A DNA stretch of 35,146 nucleotides from Desulfobacteraceae bacterium. GTDB taxonomy: Bacteria; Desulfobacterota; Desulfobacteria; Desulfobacterales; RPRI01. Position numbers and translations under genes: made by a program. This document shows, one piece after another, positions 9,323-16,818 of this stretch. The notes below the pieces were generated by a model, which made no database searches, had not been told where the DNA came from, and saw only the letters and a list, made by a program, of their open reading frames with translations. The stretch spans positions 1 through 35,146 of the forward strand of contig RPRI01000042.1 in NCBI GenBank assembly GCA_003818505.1, in the 5' to 3' direction. How positions within the stretch are numbered: the first letter of the stretch is position 1; each line of letters starts with the position of its first letter.

Positions 9323-10321
9323 TCATAACTCTAAATCCATGTCATTTATATCCTGTTTTCCCCCTGCTGATATCAACCGCGTCACGCAAGAGTTCGTTAC
9401 ACCAAGATATCTCGCAACATCAGCCCCGGAATAACCCAGTTCCCTGACACCGATCAACGATATTGCACATCTGGCTTTTACCACTTCTCTTCTCCGGCTC
9501 CCTGATAGCAGTTCACCAATAGAAATATTATACCTTTCTGATATTTTCTCTGCAAGCGCTTTAATATCTATTCGCTGCCCGGACAGCCTCAAGTTCTTTT
9601 TAACCAGATCATCAAGTCCGGATATTACAGTCTTAACAAAATCACCATCGCCCAGTATCCGTTGATCGGCAATCTCCCTACCACCGCGTCTTCGGCTGGC
9701 AAGAACCGCGGACCAGCCGCCCATGCTCCGTATTAATCCTCCGCCGACCAATTCCGCTCTCCGGCCCTGATCAATCCCTTCATTAATATATTGTGAATAA
9801 TTCTTTTTTGCATTGCGGGTGCCGCCAAAATAAGACAACACATACTCAGTGTTCTGCCATTCCCTCTTAATTTTACCGACAAGAGCCGAATGACCGGACC
9901 ATGGATTTCGGTCCAGCTCTTTAAGATCATTGACCAGCCCGGCCCTTAAGAGATTCAGGTGTATATATCGAACCAGCTCTTTCAGGTAAGCATCCTCCTG
10001 ACAAACTATGGATTTATAACGGTTCTGAAATAAATGCCCGTATCTGCGATGACGCTTGTTATAATTAACAACATATCCGGTGAGAAGCTTTCGCATACTT
10101 GAGGCTAATGGTAAATTCTTTGATTTACAAAGGATATGAAAATGATTCGGCATCAAAACCCAGGCATAGATTTCTATCGCACCTTTCTGTACCAGAGCCG
10201 ATAGACGATCTATAAAATCGTTACGATCCTCATCACCCAGGAATATCTTTCTTTTCTCAATCCCCCGACCCATAACATGGTGCAGCACACCAGGGGCATC
10301 TAATCTTCCTAATCTTGGCAT
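9323..10321 (-). CDS. REP-associated tyrosine transposase (RAYT, Y1/HUH type)
   Basis: A 332-residue single-strand-specific transposase of the IS200/IS605-related RAYT class. The N-terminus PRLGRLDAPGVLHHVMGRGI is diagnostic. The HUH metal-binding motif is PNHFHIL (about residues 58-64), and the catalytic Tyr lies in the segment NYNKRHRRYGHLFQNRYKS (about 92-110). The C-terminal third (from about residue 240) has a helix-turn-helix rich region, YSGADVARYLGVTNSCVTRL, resembling the DnaA domain IV-like helices fused to many of these enzymes. The frame is intact. It is bracketed by inverted REP-like pairs, its presumed substrate, and begins just after a truncated BRO-N gene. Confidence 0.9.
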   Translation of the reverse strand: MPRLGRLDAPGVLHHVMGRGIEKRKIFLGDEDRNDFIDRLSALVQKGAIEIYAWVLMPNHFHILCKSKNLPLASSMRKLLTGYVVNYNKRHRRYGHLFQNRYKSIVCQEDAYLKELVRYIHLNLLRAGLVNDLKELDRNPWSGHSALVGKIKREWQNTEYVLSYFGGTRNAKKNYSQYINEGIDQGRRAELVGGGLIRSMGGWSAVLASRRRGGREIADQRILGDGDFVKTVISGLDDLVKKNLRLSGQRIDIKALAEKISERYNISIGELLSGSRRREVVKARCAISLIGVRELGYSGADVARYLGVTNSCVTRLISAGGKQDINDMDLEL

Positions 10322-10641
10322 ATTACGTAACTCTCATATTGAATATTATTCGTCAAGCACTTTCTGCACGAACGTCCCCTATATGTCGAACGTCCCCTAT
10401 ACGTTTCCCAATTGATCTTTTGTTTTCCTCCAGGAGTTTCTATCCAAAGGGGGGTGACAATTTGTCCCCACCCTTTAGATAACTCACTGTCACGCTTACG
10501 CATTTTCTTGATATAGTCGGTACTGTTAATGGTATCAGTCAAGGCCTCCACAACATCGCCTACCGAGAACCACCATTCATTCTTAAAAATGGTTTTTCGG
10601 ATATTCTTTCCTTTAAAAACGACAATTTTTGTTGATTCCAT
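10309..10641 (-). pseudogene. BRO-N domain protein, cut off by the RAYT element
   Basis: The first about 77 residues are a BRO-N/antirepressor-type domain: VFKGKNIRKTIFKNEWWFSV, DVVEALTDT, then RDSELSKGWGQIVTPL and ETPGGKQKIN. In intact relatives as I remember them, the text continues after KIN with a conserved segment leading to a further domain. Here it breaks at about 10412 and the frame instead reads through the two REP-like copies, giving the repeated TYRGRS, and stops at 10309 inside the transposase gene. A ribosome site (GGAG) precedes the ATG. It is a prophage-like remnant with no 3' portion visible on the other side of the transposase. Confidence 0.7.
10362..10401 (-). repeat. Right REP-like pair flanking the RAYT gene
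   Basis: On the plus strand the inner copy reads TTCTGCACGAACGTCCCCT (10362-10380) and the outer copy CGAACGTCCCCTATA (10387-10401). They are inverted relative to the left pair at 9271-9319, with the longer copy again on the inner side, so the arrangement is symmetrical around the transposase gene. Confidence 0.75.
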
Positions 10642-10955
10642 AATTATTCTCCACTTAAATACATGAGAAAACCAATGTGCCCATGTTTTTATGCGTTTCT
10701 ATTTTTTTCAGGCAGACGAACCAGACTGAAGTAAAAACAGCCTTCTGATAACTTTCCTTTTGTTCCGGAACCGGATACTTTTTCGAGCATCATAGCGTGA
10801 TAAAATAAAATTTATCAGCATAAAGGTATATATTCTATGCGTTCGTCAGAACGCATGGGAATTTTGACGGGACTGTCGAAATGCGGGCACAAATAATCAT
10901 ATCGTGCTTGATTTGTCAATGAATTTTAAATGGTTGTCAATAATCAACATGGATA
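10642..10955. other. Non-coding gap with one perfect stem-loop
   Basis: AT-rich, no credible gene. The only clear structure is the perfect inverted repeat ATGCGTTC-GTCA-GAACGCAT at 10837-10856. It could be a terminator without a T-run, an operator, or a repeat remnant. Confidence 0.5.
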
Positions 10956-11303
10956 CTATTTAAGTACCAGCTCTTCGAAAAATCTCCTGACATCCTGCCA
11001 GGTCTTTTTATCGAGGATCTGAAAAGTTCCCGTCTCTTCATTAAAGAGGCTGATATTCAGATCTTCTTCAGCGTCATCAAAATAGATGAGACTCTTTTTC
11101 AGCTGCAGAGTCATTTCTTCACCAATATGATATTTTTTCTGAAGCTGTACGACGAGTTCGGAAAAGGATTCACTGCTGTGAGTCAAGATCGTTTTCAGAT
11201 CAACGAAGTCCTTGCAGGAACATCTCTGATTGATGGCAATAAGTTTCATGAGAGTCAGGTCGAGAACAGACGCGACAGGAACCAGGATGCCGGGGAAGGG
11301 AGT
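10956..11303 (-). pseudogene. AbiEii-type toxin remnant (C-terminal part only)
   Basis: The coded text LMKLIAINQRCSCKDFVDLK followed by FSELVVQLQKKYHIG, SLIYFDDAEED and WQDVRRFFEELVLK matches the C-terminal region of AbiEii/DUF1814 nucleotidyltransferase toxins as I remember them. The frame stays open upstream of the ATG at 11249 back to a TGA at 11304-11306, adding VASVLDLT, but the N-terminal nucleotidyltransferase domain with its GSxxD-type site is absent. Family members are about 200-300 residues. I infer a deletion that removed the catalytic half, so it should be inactive. Confidence 0.6.
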
Positions 11304-11318
11304 TCATGAAATCGTTTT

Positions 11319-11630
11319 TCAGAATGGCTGCCATATCCGGCGTGATGCATCGGAAAAACATCGTGTTTCTTCCCTTGGTATATGGAAGTACAAGGCGAAA
11401 TAATTAACGGTCTTGGGGCTTAACACCCTGCTCTCGGTGATGATTTTTTTGAGGAATTTCTCTCCCAGCCAGTTTGTCAGCGCTTTTATTTCCTCTTCCG
11501 TTCCGAATTCGAGGATTCTTTCAGCAATAACACGCCCATCCCTTGCCGGATCAACATCTCTCTTATCCCAGAAGAGGGACTTCCTTGCGGTCAATATCTT
11601 GAAAATTTCCGTGTTATCAGTTTTGGTCAT
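11319..11630 (-). CDS. DUF6922-like protein, probable partner of the AbiEii remnant
   Basis: A 103-residue protein with SLFWDKRDVDPARDGRVIAE, ILEFGTEEEIKAL, SRVLSPKTVNYFALYF and IPREETRCF, the order seen in small proteins (DUF6922-type) that precede AbiEii-like toxin genes. It would be the antitoxin-side gene. It ends about 15 bases before the toxin remnant on the same strand. The C-terminus after RCF is short and may be eroded too. Family recognition is from memory, not from a search. Confidence 0.55.
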   Translation of the reverse strand: MTKTDNTEIFKILTARKSLFWDKRDVDPARDGRVIAERILEFGTEEEIKALTNWLGEKFLKKIITESRVLSPKTVNYFALYFHIPREETRCFSDASRRIWQPF

Positions 11631-11660
11631 GGATAATTCTTCTTTCCCAGCCTTTTTATG

Positions 11661-11784
11661 TTATTGAACCGAAACAGCGAGTGCATTCCTCGCAGCTCTG
11701 CTGCGGGGTTAGCGAGCGAATTAAAAATAGACGCTATTCCCTACGGTCGAAGATTCCCCGTAGCTTGCTGCGGGGAGCTTCAAT
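11661..11784 (-). repeat. R2 hairpin-rich element, copy b
   Basis: Inverted copy of the element at 4062-4200. On the minus strand it begins TTGAAGCTCCCCGCAGCAAG, passes through GGGAATAGCGTCTATTTT and ends CTCGCTGTTTCGGTTCAATA. It has a near-perfect stem-loop CCCCGTAGC-TT-GCTGCGGGG at 11756-11775. It fills most of the gap between the toxin-antitoxin remnant and the dehydratase activator gene. Confidence 0.75.
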
Positions 11785-11825
11785 ATATCACAAAAATGAT
11801 ATCCATGTCCATAATTTAAACGGTC

Positions 11826-12593
11826 TCAAAGAGTCATTGCTATCAGTGCAGCCCCTATCGCCCCAGTCAACTGGGCCATTTCGGAAACCTCTATAGGTTT
11901 GCCGGTCTTGCCCTCAAGCGCTTTCACAACTCCGATATTTTTTGCCACTCCTCCGGTCATCATAACAGGAGAAGTCAGGCCAAGACGGCCTGCCATAGCC
12001 GCCACCCTTGAGCCAATCGATTCATGGATTCCTGCTATTATATTTTTCCGTTTTTCGCCTTTTGCTATAAGCGATATCACTTCGGATTCGGCAAAAACCG
12101 TGCAAAGGCTGCTTATTCTGGCCGGATTATCCGCTTCAAGCGACATTTTCCCGAAATCATTTATATCTACTTCAAGCGCTCTCGCCATAACTTCAAGAAA
12201 CCTGCCTGTTCCGGCGGCGCACTTGTCATTCATGGCGAAATCTCTGACTTTTCCGGCTGCATCCATAACTATTGCTTTGCTGTCCTGACCTCCGATATCT
12301 ATCACGGACCGGACCGCAGGATTAAGAAAATGCGCGCCTGCCGCATGGCATGTTATCTCGGTAATGCTCTTTCCGGCAAAGGCAACGCTGTTTCTTCCGT
12401 ATCCTGTAGCTACGATTCCGCCGATTTCGGACCTTTCGATACCCGCTTCGGATAATATTTTCCCGAAAACGCTTTCACCGGCATTTCTCGAGTTATAGCC
12501 GGTTGTGATAACCGCAGTCGATAAAAGCTTCCCGTCTTTGACAAGGGCAGCCTTTGCAGTTATCGATCCCACATCAATACCCAGTGTAATCAT
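11826..12593 (-). CDS. ATP-dependent activator of 2-hydroxyacyl-CoA dehydratase (HgdC/BcrA/BadF family)
   Basis: A 255-residue ASKHA-fold ATPase. The start TLGIDVGSITAKAALV is the phosphate-1 motif; IDIGGQDSKAI (about 98-108) and MMTGGVAKN (about 210-218) are the further nucleotide-binding motifs. The Fe-S ligand cysteines lie in NDKCAAGTGRF (about 122-132) and SLCTVFAESE (about 161-170); the homodimer would hold one [4Fe-4S] cluster between subunits. It injects one electron into the dehydratase per ATP-driven conformational change. It starts 6 bases after the stop of the upstream subunit gene, so it belongs to that operon. Only one activator-type gene is present, unlike class I benzoyl-CoA reductases, which carry two. 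Confidence 0.92.
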   Translation of the reverse strand: MITLGIDVGSITAKAALVKDGKLLSTAVITTGYNSRNAGESVFGKILSEAGIERSEIGGIVATGYGRNSVAFAGKSITEITCHAAGAHFLNPAVRSVIDIGGQDSKAIVMDAAGKVRDFAMNDKCAAGTGRFLEVMARALEVDINDFGKMSLEADNPARISSLCTVFAESEVISLIAKGEKRKNIIAGIHESIGSRVAAMAGRLGLTSPVMMTGGVAKNIGVVKALEGKTGKPIEVSEMAQLTGAIGAALIAMTL

Positions 12594-12599
12594 ATCTCT

Positions 12600-13841
12600 T
12601 CACCCTGCCTTTAATACTTCCATGAATGCATCTATTCTTGTTTCGATCTGGCTTTCCGCAAAATTTCTTTCATCAACCATATCCGCCTCTATCATCAGAG
12701 TCGGAATTTTTCTTTTCTCCTGAACAATCCGCTGGATATCATACTGGCCGAGAGAATAGGGCTTGCAGCTTCTGTTTGAATGCATGACAAGTCCGTCCGC
12801 ATCATATTTATCTATCATCTCTATAACGGTCTCAGCCATCTCATCAACGCCTATATTAAGATATATCCGTGAATAGCCTTCGGCCATCGTCCCCAGGAAG
12901 TCGTTTTCATTGATATATTTCAATGATCCGCACCAGGCCGAAGTGTACGTATCGGCCACAAGGCAGGCATCGTGCGCGGCAAATTTTTCGGAAAGCCATT
13001 TTGTCCGGTACCATATCGGAAGGTTATCCCACAAAAGCCTGTACTTTTCATTCGGAACGGCGCTTATCCCGGAGGCTATTCTCTCCTTCATCTCCGCAAG
13101 CAGCCCAGTGTAATAGTCAACAACAACACTTGTTCCCCGGAGAGTAACTATCAGGGCAAGATGGAAAAACGCGTCGAATGCGCTCATGGGCGCAGGCTTA
13201 TGCGCAGCCGTATCGAGAACGGCCTGCCACAGACGCTGCCCCTGCACGGAAAGCTTCCCGACTTCAGCCATTCTGTCATAATCGCATTTCTTCCCACAGA
13301 CCATCTCCAGAAAAGCTATGTATTCGTCCACCTGTTTTCTCACATATTTTCTTGCCTCATCAGAAAATCCCGTATGGCTGAAAGGAGTGTCGAGGATAAA
13401 GAGCGGAACATTGAAATACCTTGCCTGGACTTCATACCATTTCAATACGGTCCCGCAGATGTTATTGCAGCATACGAGCATATCCGGCCGGGGCAGCCCT
13501 CCGATGGGCCCTCCGTTTGCCGGGGCGCAGGCTATATCGGCTCTGGCATAGGAACAGAGATCCCTCGAATAGCCCATCTCTTCGGATTTCTCGCAAAGCG
13601 CAACTCCCATCTTGGAGGCTCCTATCATGGCGCCGTGATTTTCCGGGTATACGGGTATTATATCCATGACGATCAGGGGCTCTACAGGGCCACCGCTTGT
13701 TATCCAGGCAACTTTCTTTCCTGTCTGTTCGGCAGTCTTGGCCTCCATATAGTAATTCGTCATGATCTCTTTCATCTTTTTGACGGATTTAATCTTTCTC
13801 TTCTCTTTTTCCGGATCCGGAGTCTGGCTGTTGCCGGTCAT
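12600..13841 (-). CDS. 2-hydroxyacyl-CoA dehydratase / BcrB-HgdA-like subunit
   Basis: A 413-residue subunit of the HgdA/HgdB-BcrB/C family. Near the N-terminus, GKKVAWITSGGPVEPLIVMD and PVYPENHGAMIGASK are family motifs; cysteines that can hold the [4Fe-4S] cluster occur in RDLCSYARADI (about 94-104) and LVCCNNICGTVLKWYE (about 121-136). FHLALIVTLRGTSVVVDYY and the late RSCKPYSLGQYD motif (near 360) resemble BcrB. It would form the catalytic heterodimer with the product of the preceding gene, performing radical dehydration or reduction on an acyl-CoA. AGAGGAG precedes the ATG. The gene lies 19 bases after its partner. Substrate unknown. Confidence 0.88.
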   Translation of the reverse strand: MTGNSQTPDPEKEKRKIKSVKKMKEIMTNYYMEAKTAEQTGKKVAWITSGGPVEPLIVMDIIPVYPENHGAMIGASKMGVALCEKSEEMGYSRDLCSYARADIACAPANGGPIGGLPRPDMLVCCNNICGTVLKWYEVQARYFNVPLFILDTPFSHTGFSDEARKYVRKQVDEYIAFLEMVCGKKCDYDRMAEVGKLSVQGQRLWQAVLDTAAHKPAPMSAFDAFFHLALIVTLRGTSVVVDYYTGLLAEMKERIASGISAVPNEKYRLLWDNLPIWYRTKWLSEKFAAHDACLVADTYTSAWCGSLKYINENDFLGTMAEGYSRIYLNIGVDEMAETVIEMIDKYDADGLVMHSNRSCKPYSLGQYDIQRIVQEKRKIPTLMIEADMVDERNFAESQIETRIDAFMEVLKAG

Positions 13842-13860
13842 TTTCTTCTCCTCTTTTTAT

Positions 13861-14982
13861 TCAAGCCTCCAACATTTCAAGAAAAGCCTCGCACCTCGTC
13901 TTAAACTGTCCTTCGGATGGAAGCTGCTCCTCTATCTCAAAAAGCATGCTCGGAATCCCTTCCCTGTTCAGCATATCCTTCAGATACGGGTAATCGAAAG
14001 AATGGGGATCGCAGAATTTCAGGAACAGAAAGATGACCCCTTTTGCGCCGCTTTCCCTTGCAAGCTTTAAAATATGCTCACCCCTTGTCAAAAGTCCCGA
14101 ATGTTTTGCCGGACAATTTATGCGGTCCTTGTATCTTTTTGCTATTGATTCCACTATATCGCCGTTTATACCGATCTCTCCTTCAAAATATCTCGAACCG
14201 GTGCAGAAATCATCTCCAACGACGATTCCGCCCGAATCTTCAATAATCGAAAAGATATCAGGCAGGTTACAAACTCCGCCTGCAAGCACGACTTTTTTAC
14301 CTGCCGTTTTCCCTGCCGCCTTTCCATCATTAAGAGATCCGGCCAATGCGGCAAGTTCTTCAACAAGGAGATCCCTCTCCATAACCATGGACGCTCTCAC
14401 TATTGCATGAAGATCACGGCTTCCGATCAATGACGGATTTTCTCTTCTTATCCTGTAAATTTTCCCGAGATAACTCCGTATCCGGTTATATTTCATAACG
14501 GAGGATTTAAGATCATTCTCTGCGATTTTAACTCCAAGTCCGTTTTCAATGTCGCGCAGAAATTTTTTCAAAACGTCGGCCATGTATTCCCCGGAGCTTT
14601 TGGTGTCAAGTTTTACCGGGAGAACAGCATCGATATGGAACCCGGTTTTTACGTTTATTCTCCATATATCAGAAAGTCTTTGTATCGAATCGCAGGTATG
14701 GGGAAAAACTACCCCGTCAAGGAAATCAAGACCCCCCGAAAGCGCGTCGTGAAGCGCTCCCCTGACCAGGCTGCAGCTGTAAGCCTGAAGATGAGCGTCG
14801 GCAAGAGAATCTCCTCCTCTTCCGAAAATCCTGAACGGAAGAGCCCCCGCTGCATCAATTATCTCCTCCGGGGTATAAGAGCAAAAATAACCGACTACCT
14901 TTCTGCCGCTTTCCTTCTTTACCTTTTTTGCATAATCATAAGGGTTTTTTGCTATCTCATGGAATAAGGCCAGGTTCTTCAT
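13861..14982 (-). CDS. 2-hydroxyacyl-CoA dehydratase / BcrC-HgdB-like subunit
   Basis: The partner subunit, 373 residues from the ATG at 14982, chosen because it begins MKNLALFHEIAKNP like relatives and has GGGAG about ten bases upstream; an ATG at 15033 has GGAGG only two bases away, too close. Candidate Fe-S cysteines are in GYFCSYTPEEIIDAAG (about residues 31-46), AYSCSLVRGA and FPHTCDSIQRLSDIW (about 90-104), the spacing expected of this family. The C-terminal half contains VVLAGGVCN and FLFLKFCDPHSFDYP. It heads the operon subunit-subunit-activator. Known family members act on 2-hydroxyglutaryl-, lactyl-, phenyllactyl- or benzoyl-CoA; none is favoured by the sequence alone. Confidence 0.88.
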   Translation of the reverse strand: MKNLALFHEIAKNPYDYAKKVKKESGRKVVGYFCSYTPEEIIDAAGALPFRIFGRGGDSLADAHLQAYSCSLVRGALHDALSGGLDFLDGVVFPHTCDSIQRLSDIWRINVKTGFHIDAVLPVKLDTKSSGEYMADVLKKFLRDIENGLGVKIAENDLKSSVMKYNRIRSYLGKIYRIRRENPSLIGSRDLHAIVRASMVMERDLLVEELAALAGSLNDGKAAGKTAGKKVVLAGGVCNLPDIFSIIEDSGGIVVGDDFCTGSRYFEGEIGINGDIVESIAKRYKDRINCPAKHSGLLTRGEHILKLARESGAKGVIFLFLKFCDPHSFDYPYLKDMLNREGIPSMLFEIEEQLPSEGQFKTRCEAFLEMLEA

Positions 14983-15250
14983 TATAAAAATACTCCCTGT
15001 TTTAAATAATAACGTAAAAAGAGATCGCTGCATATCCTCCGATCCGAAGCCATGCCCGTGACTTAAATCATGCTGTTTAAAAAATCAACTTAATCTCCTG
15101 CAAGTTGTATAATATTTTCGACTTGACCAAAACTGTTTCGGATGATAACGGTGAAAGAGATAGAAAATCGGCATCTTTTTCGTTTTATGGGTTTTTTCCC
15201 TTAACAAAAACCTCACATAAAACAGTTACATTAACTGAAGGGCTTTTAAA

Positions 15251-15436
15251 GTGCTGAACGAAAAAATATCCAATAATACTGATGGCACACCTGCGAAACA
15301 AAAAGCAAAAGTAAAATTCGAGATTTACGGCGAAGAGATGATAGAAAAAGAAGTCAAGCTCAGCGGTAACAGCGGAAGGATATATCTCCCGCCGGACTGG
15401 GTCGGCCATCAGGTAAAAATAATAAGGACCGATTGA
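15251..15436 (+). CDS. Small DUF2080-like (transposase-associated) protein
   Basis: A 61-residue protein starting at a GTG with GAAGGG about nine bases upstream. The segment KVKFEIYGEEMIEKEVKLSG then NSGRIYLPPDWVGHQVKIIR is the pattern of DUF2080-type proteins, small SpoVT/AbrB-like beta proteins often lying next to transposase genes in archaea and bacteria. No transposase lies beside it here; instead a GNAT gene starts 18 bases after its stop. Function unknown; it may bind DNA. Confidence 0.6.
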   Translation: MLNEKISNNTDGTPAKQKAKVKFEIYGEEMIEKEVKLSGNSGRIYLPPDWVGHQVKIIRTD

Positions 15437-15454
15437 CATAAGAGGCAACAGCTT

Positions 15455-15892
15455 ATGGATAATTTAATTATAAGAAAACTGAAAAAAGAAGATGCTGAAG
15501 AAATCAGTGAGATATACCGGACCATAACCAAAATAAAAGATGTGGATGATTTCAGAAAGATTGTTGCCGACCAGGCACAGAGAGATGAAGACGCCAGTTT
15601 TGTAGCCGAGACAAACGGGAAACTGGTAGGATATCTGATAAGTTACACGCTCATAAGCGGATTCGGCTTACCGACAAGCGCCTGGGTAGCCAACATCGGC
15701 GTCAACCCGAAGTTCATGGGCCAGGGAATCGGTGAAAAAATGGCTGAGGAAATTTTTAAGTATTACCGGGATAAAAGAATAAAGGATATTTATACTTCCG
15801 TTCTGTGGGATTCAACCGATCTTCTCTCTTTTTTCAAAACTCTCGGTTTTGACAGGAGCGAATTCATAAATCTAAAAAAGAGCCTCGCGTAG
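15455..15892 (+). CDS. GNAT-family N-acetyltransferase
   Basis: A 145-residue GNAT enzyme. Strand 4 and the acetyl-CoA loop are seen in ANIGVNPKFMGQGIGEKMAE (about residues 84-103), which has the Q/RxxGxG/A-type pyrophosphate-binding motif as GQGIGE. The N-terminus IIRKLKKEDAEEISEIY and the C-terminal FFKTLGFDRSEF (about 126-137) also fit. Acceptor unknown. AGGCAACAG lies before the ATG as a weak ribosome site. It probably shares a transcript with the preceding DUF2080-like gene and converges with bamF. Confidence 0.85.
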   Translation: MDNLIIRKLKKEDAEEISEIYRTITKIKDVDDFRKIVADQAQRDEDASFVAETNGKLVGYLISYTLISGFGLPTSAWVANIGVNPKFMGQGIGEKMAEEIFKYYRDKRIKDIYTSVLWDSTDLLSFFKTLGFDRSEFINLKKSLA

Positions 15893-15966
15893 AACCGCCG
15901 GAAGAGATTATCCCTTCCCTTGCTTCAAACGACTTCCTTCAAAGTTAATAAGCAGAAAGATTTCTC

Positions 15967-16803
15967 CTATTTTTCTTTCCCCTTTCTAACTATAGTTCTT
16001 TTATCTTCCGGAAGAGAAGGAGGAACGGGCTCGCCTGCAATCTTCTTTACCGCGCCAAAGCGAGGGGGACAAGCTTCAAGGCAGGTTCCGCATTTTATGC
16101 ATTTATCCTGATCAATCACATGGATCCGGTTCTTGCCGCCTTCAATCGCTTCCACGGGGCATTTCTTGGCGCAAATCATACAGGCCTGGCATTTACCGGG
16201 ATCAATATAGTAAGAGATTACTTCCCTAAATAAAGTGTCTATCTCCTCTCTTGTGAAAAAATTCTCATATTCTTCGGCATTCAGAAGACGTGTCCCCAGC
16301 TTCTCATTTTTTACCATCTTAATATATGGGACCAGCTTTCTAATTTCTTTAAGTTTGGACTTTAATTCATCCCTGTCTATCCCCTCACTTTTGCCGAGAG
16401 GCCCCAACTCCTTAATCTTCTTAACAAAATCATTAACATATTCGGCAAGAAGGATTCCTTCACCGGCGGACATAAATGAGATCCTCAACCTTTCCGGGTT
16501 AAGTCCTGTGTGTTCCATTATTTTTTTACACAGGAGCGCCATGTTCAGCGCATGGTAATTTCCATGGGTGATATAATTGCATTCATTCAAATGGCAACCG
16601 CCAATAAACACCCCATCCATTCCATTCGAGAAAGCCCTGAGTACAAATTCCAGGTCGACTCTGCCGGAACACATAACCCGAATAAGCCTCATTTCAGTTG
16701 TATATTGAAGTCTGGAAACTCCAGCAAGGTCAGCAGCGCCGTATGCTCACCAGTGACATACAAAACCTAATATTCTTGGTTTAAATTGAAGGCCTGCACT
16801 CAT
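15967..16803 (-). CDS. bamF: BamF, MvhD/ferredoxin-type subunit of class II benzoyl-CoA reductase, selenocysteine protein
   Basis: A 278-residue protein when the in-frame TGA at 16747-16749 is read as selenocysteine 19. The start is the ATG at 16801-16803, with GAGGTGA just upstream. The first residues read KPRILGFVCHW-U-AYGAADLAG, the MvhD delta-subunit motif where Cys normally sits at the U position. The MvhD domain continues with Cys45 (MCSGRV), Cys70 and Cys75 (GGCHLNECNY), ligands of a [2Fe-2S] cluster. The C-terminal part has two [4Fe-4S] motifs, CQACMICAKKCP and CIKCGTCLEACP. In the Bam complex this subunit passes electrons to the HdrA-like BamE. A SECIS-like stem-loop follows the UGA. 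If UGA were taken as stop, callers would start at residue 38 and lose the N-terminal ligands. Confidence 0.9.
16712..16724 (-). promoter_or_regulatory. SECIS-like stem-loop for bamF UGA
   Basis: On the mRNA strand CUGGA-GUU-UCCAG forms a 5-bp stem with a 3-base loop beginning with G. The loop starts 27 bases after the UGA, within the 16-37-base window and with the G in the first two loop bases expected of bacterial SECIS elements. Folding was done by eye. Confidence 0.55.
16747..16749 (-). other. In-frame UGA read as selenocysteine (BamF U19)
   Basis: TGA on the minus strand, preceded by FVCHW and followed by AYGAADLAGVSRLQ, a continuous MvhD domain in one frame. The position is Cys in most MvhD homologues and selenocysteine in VhuD of Methanococcus. 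Confidence 0.9.
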
Positions 16804-16818
16804 TCGTTCTCACCTCTT

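Noticed and set aside
12972..13904. Long plus-strand open frame (310 codons) opposite the dehydratase subunit genes
   Set aside because: It is antisense to a gene with clear family motifs, lacks any domain pattern and a sensible ribosome site; it reflects codon bias.
11826..14982. Calling the three-gene module a class I benzoyl-CoA reductase (bcr/bad/bzd)
   Set aside because: Only one activator-type ATPase gene is present and no second one lies nearby; the general 2-hydroxyacyl-CoA dehydratase-family call is safer.
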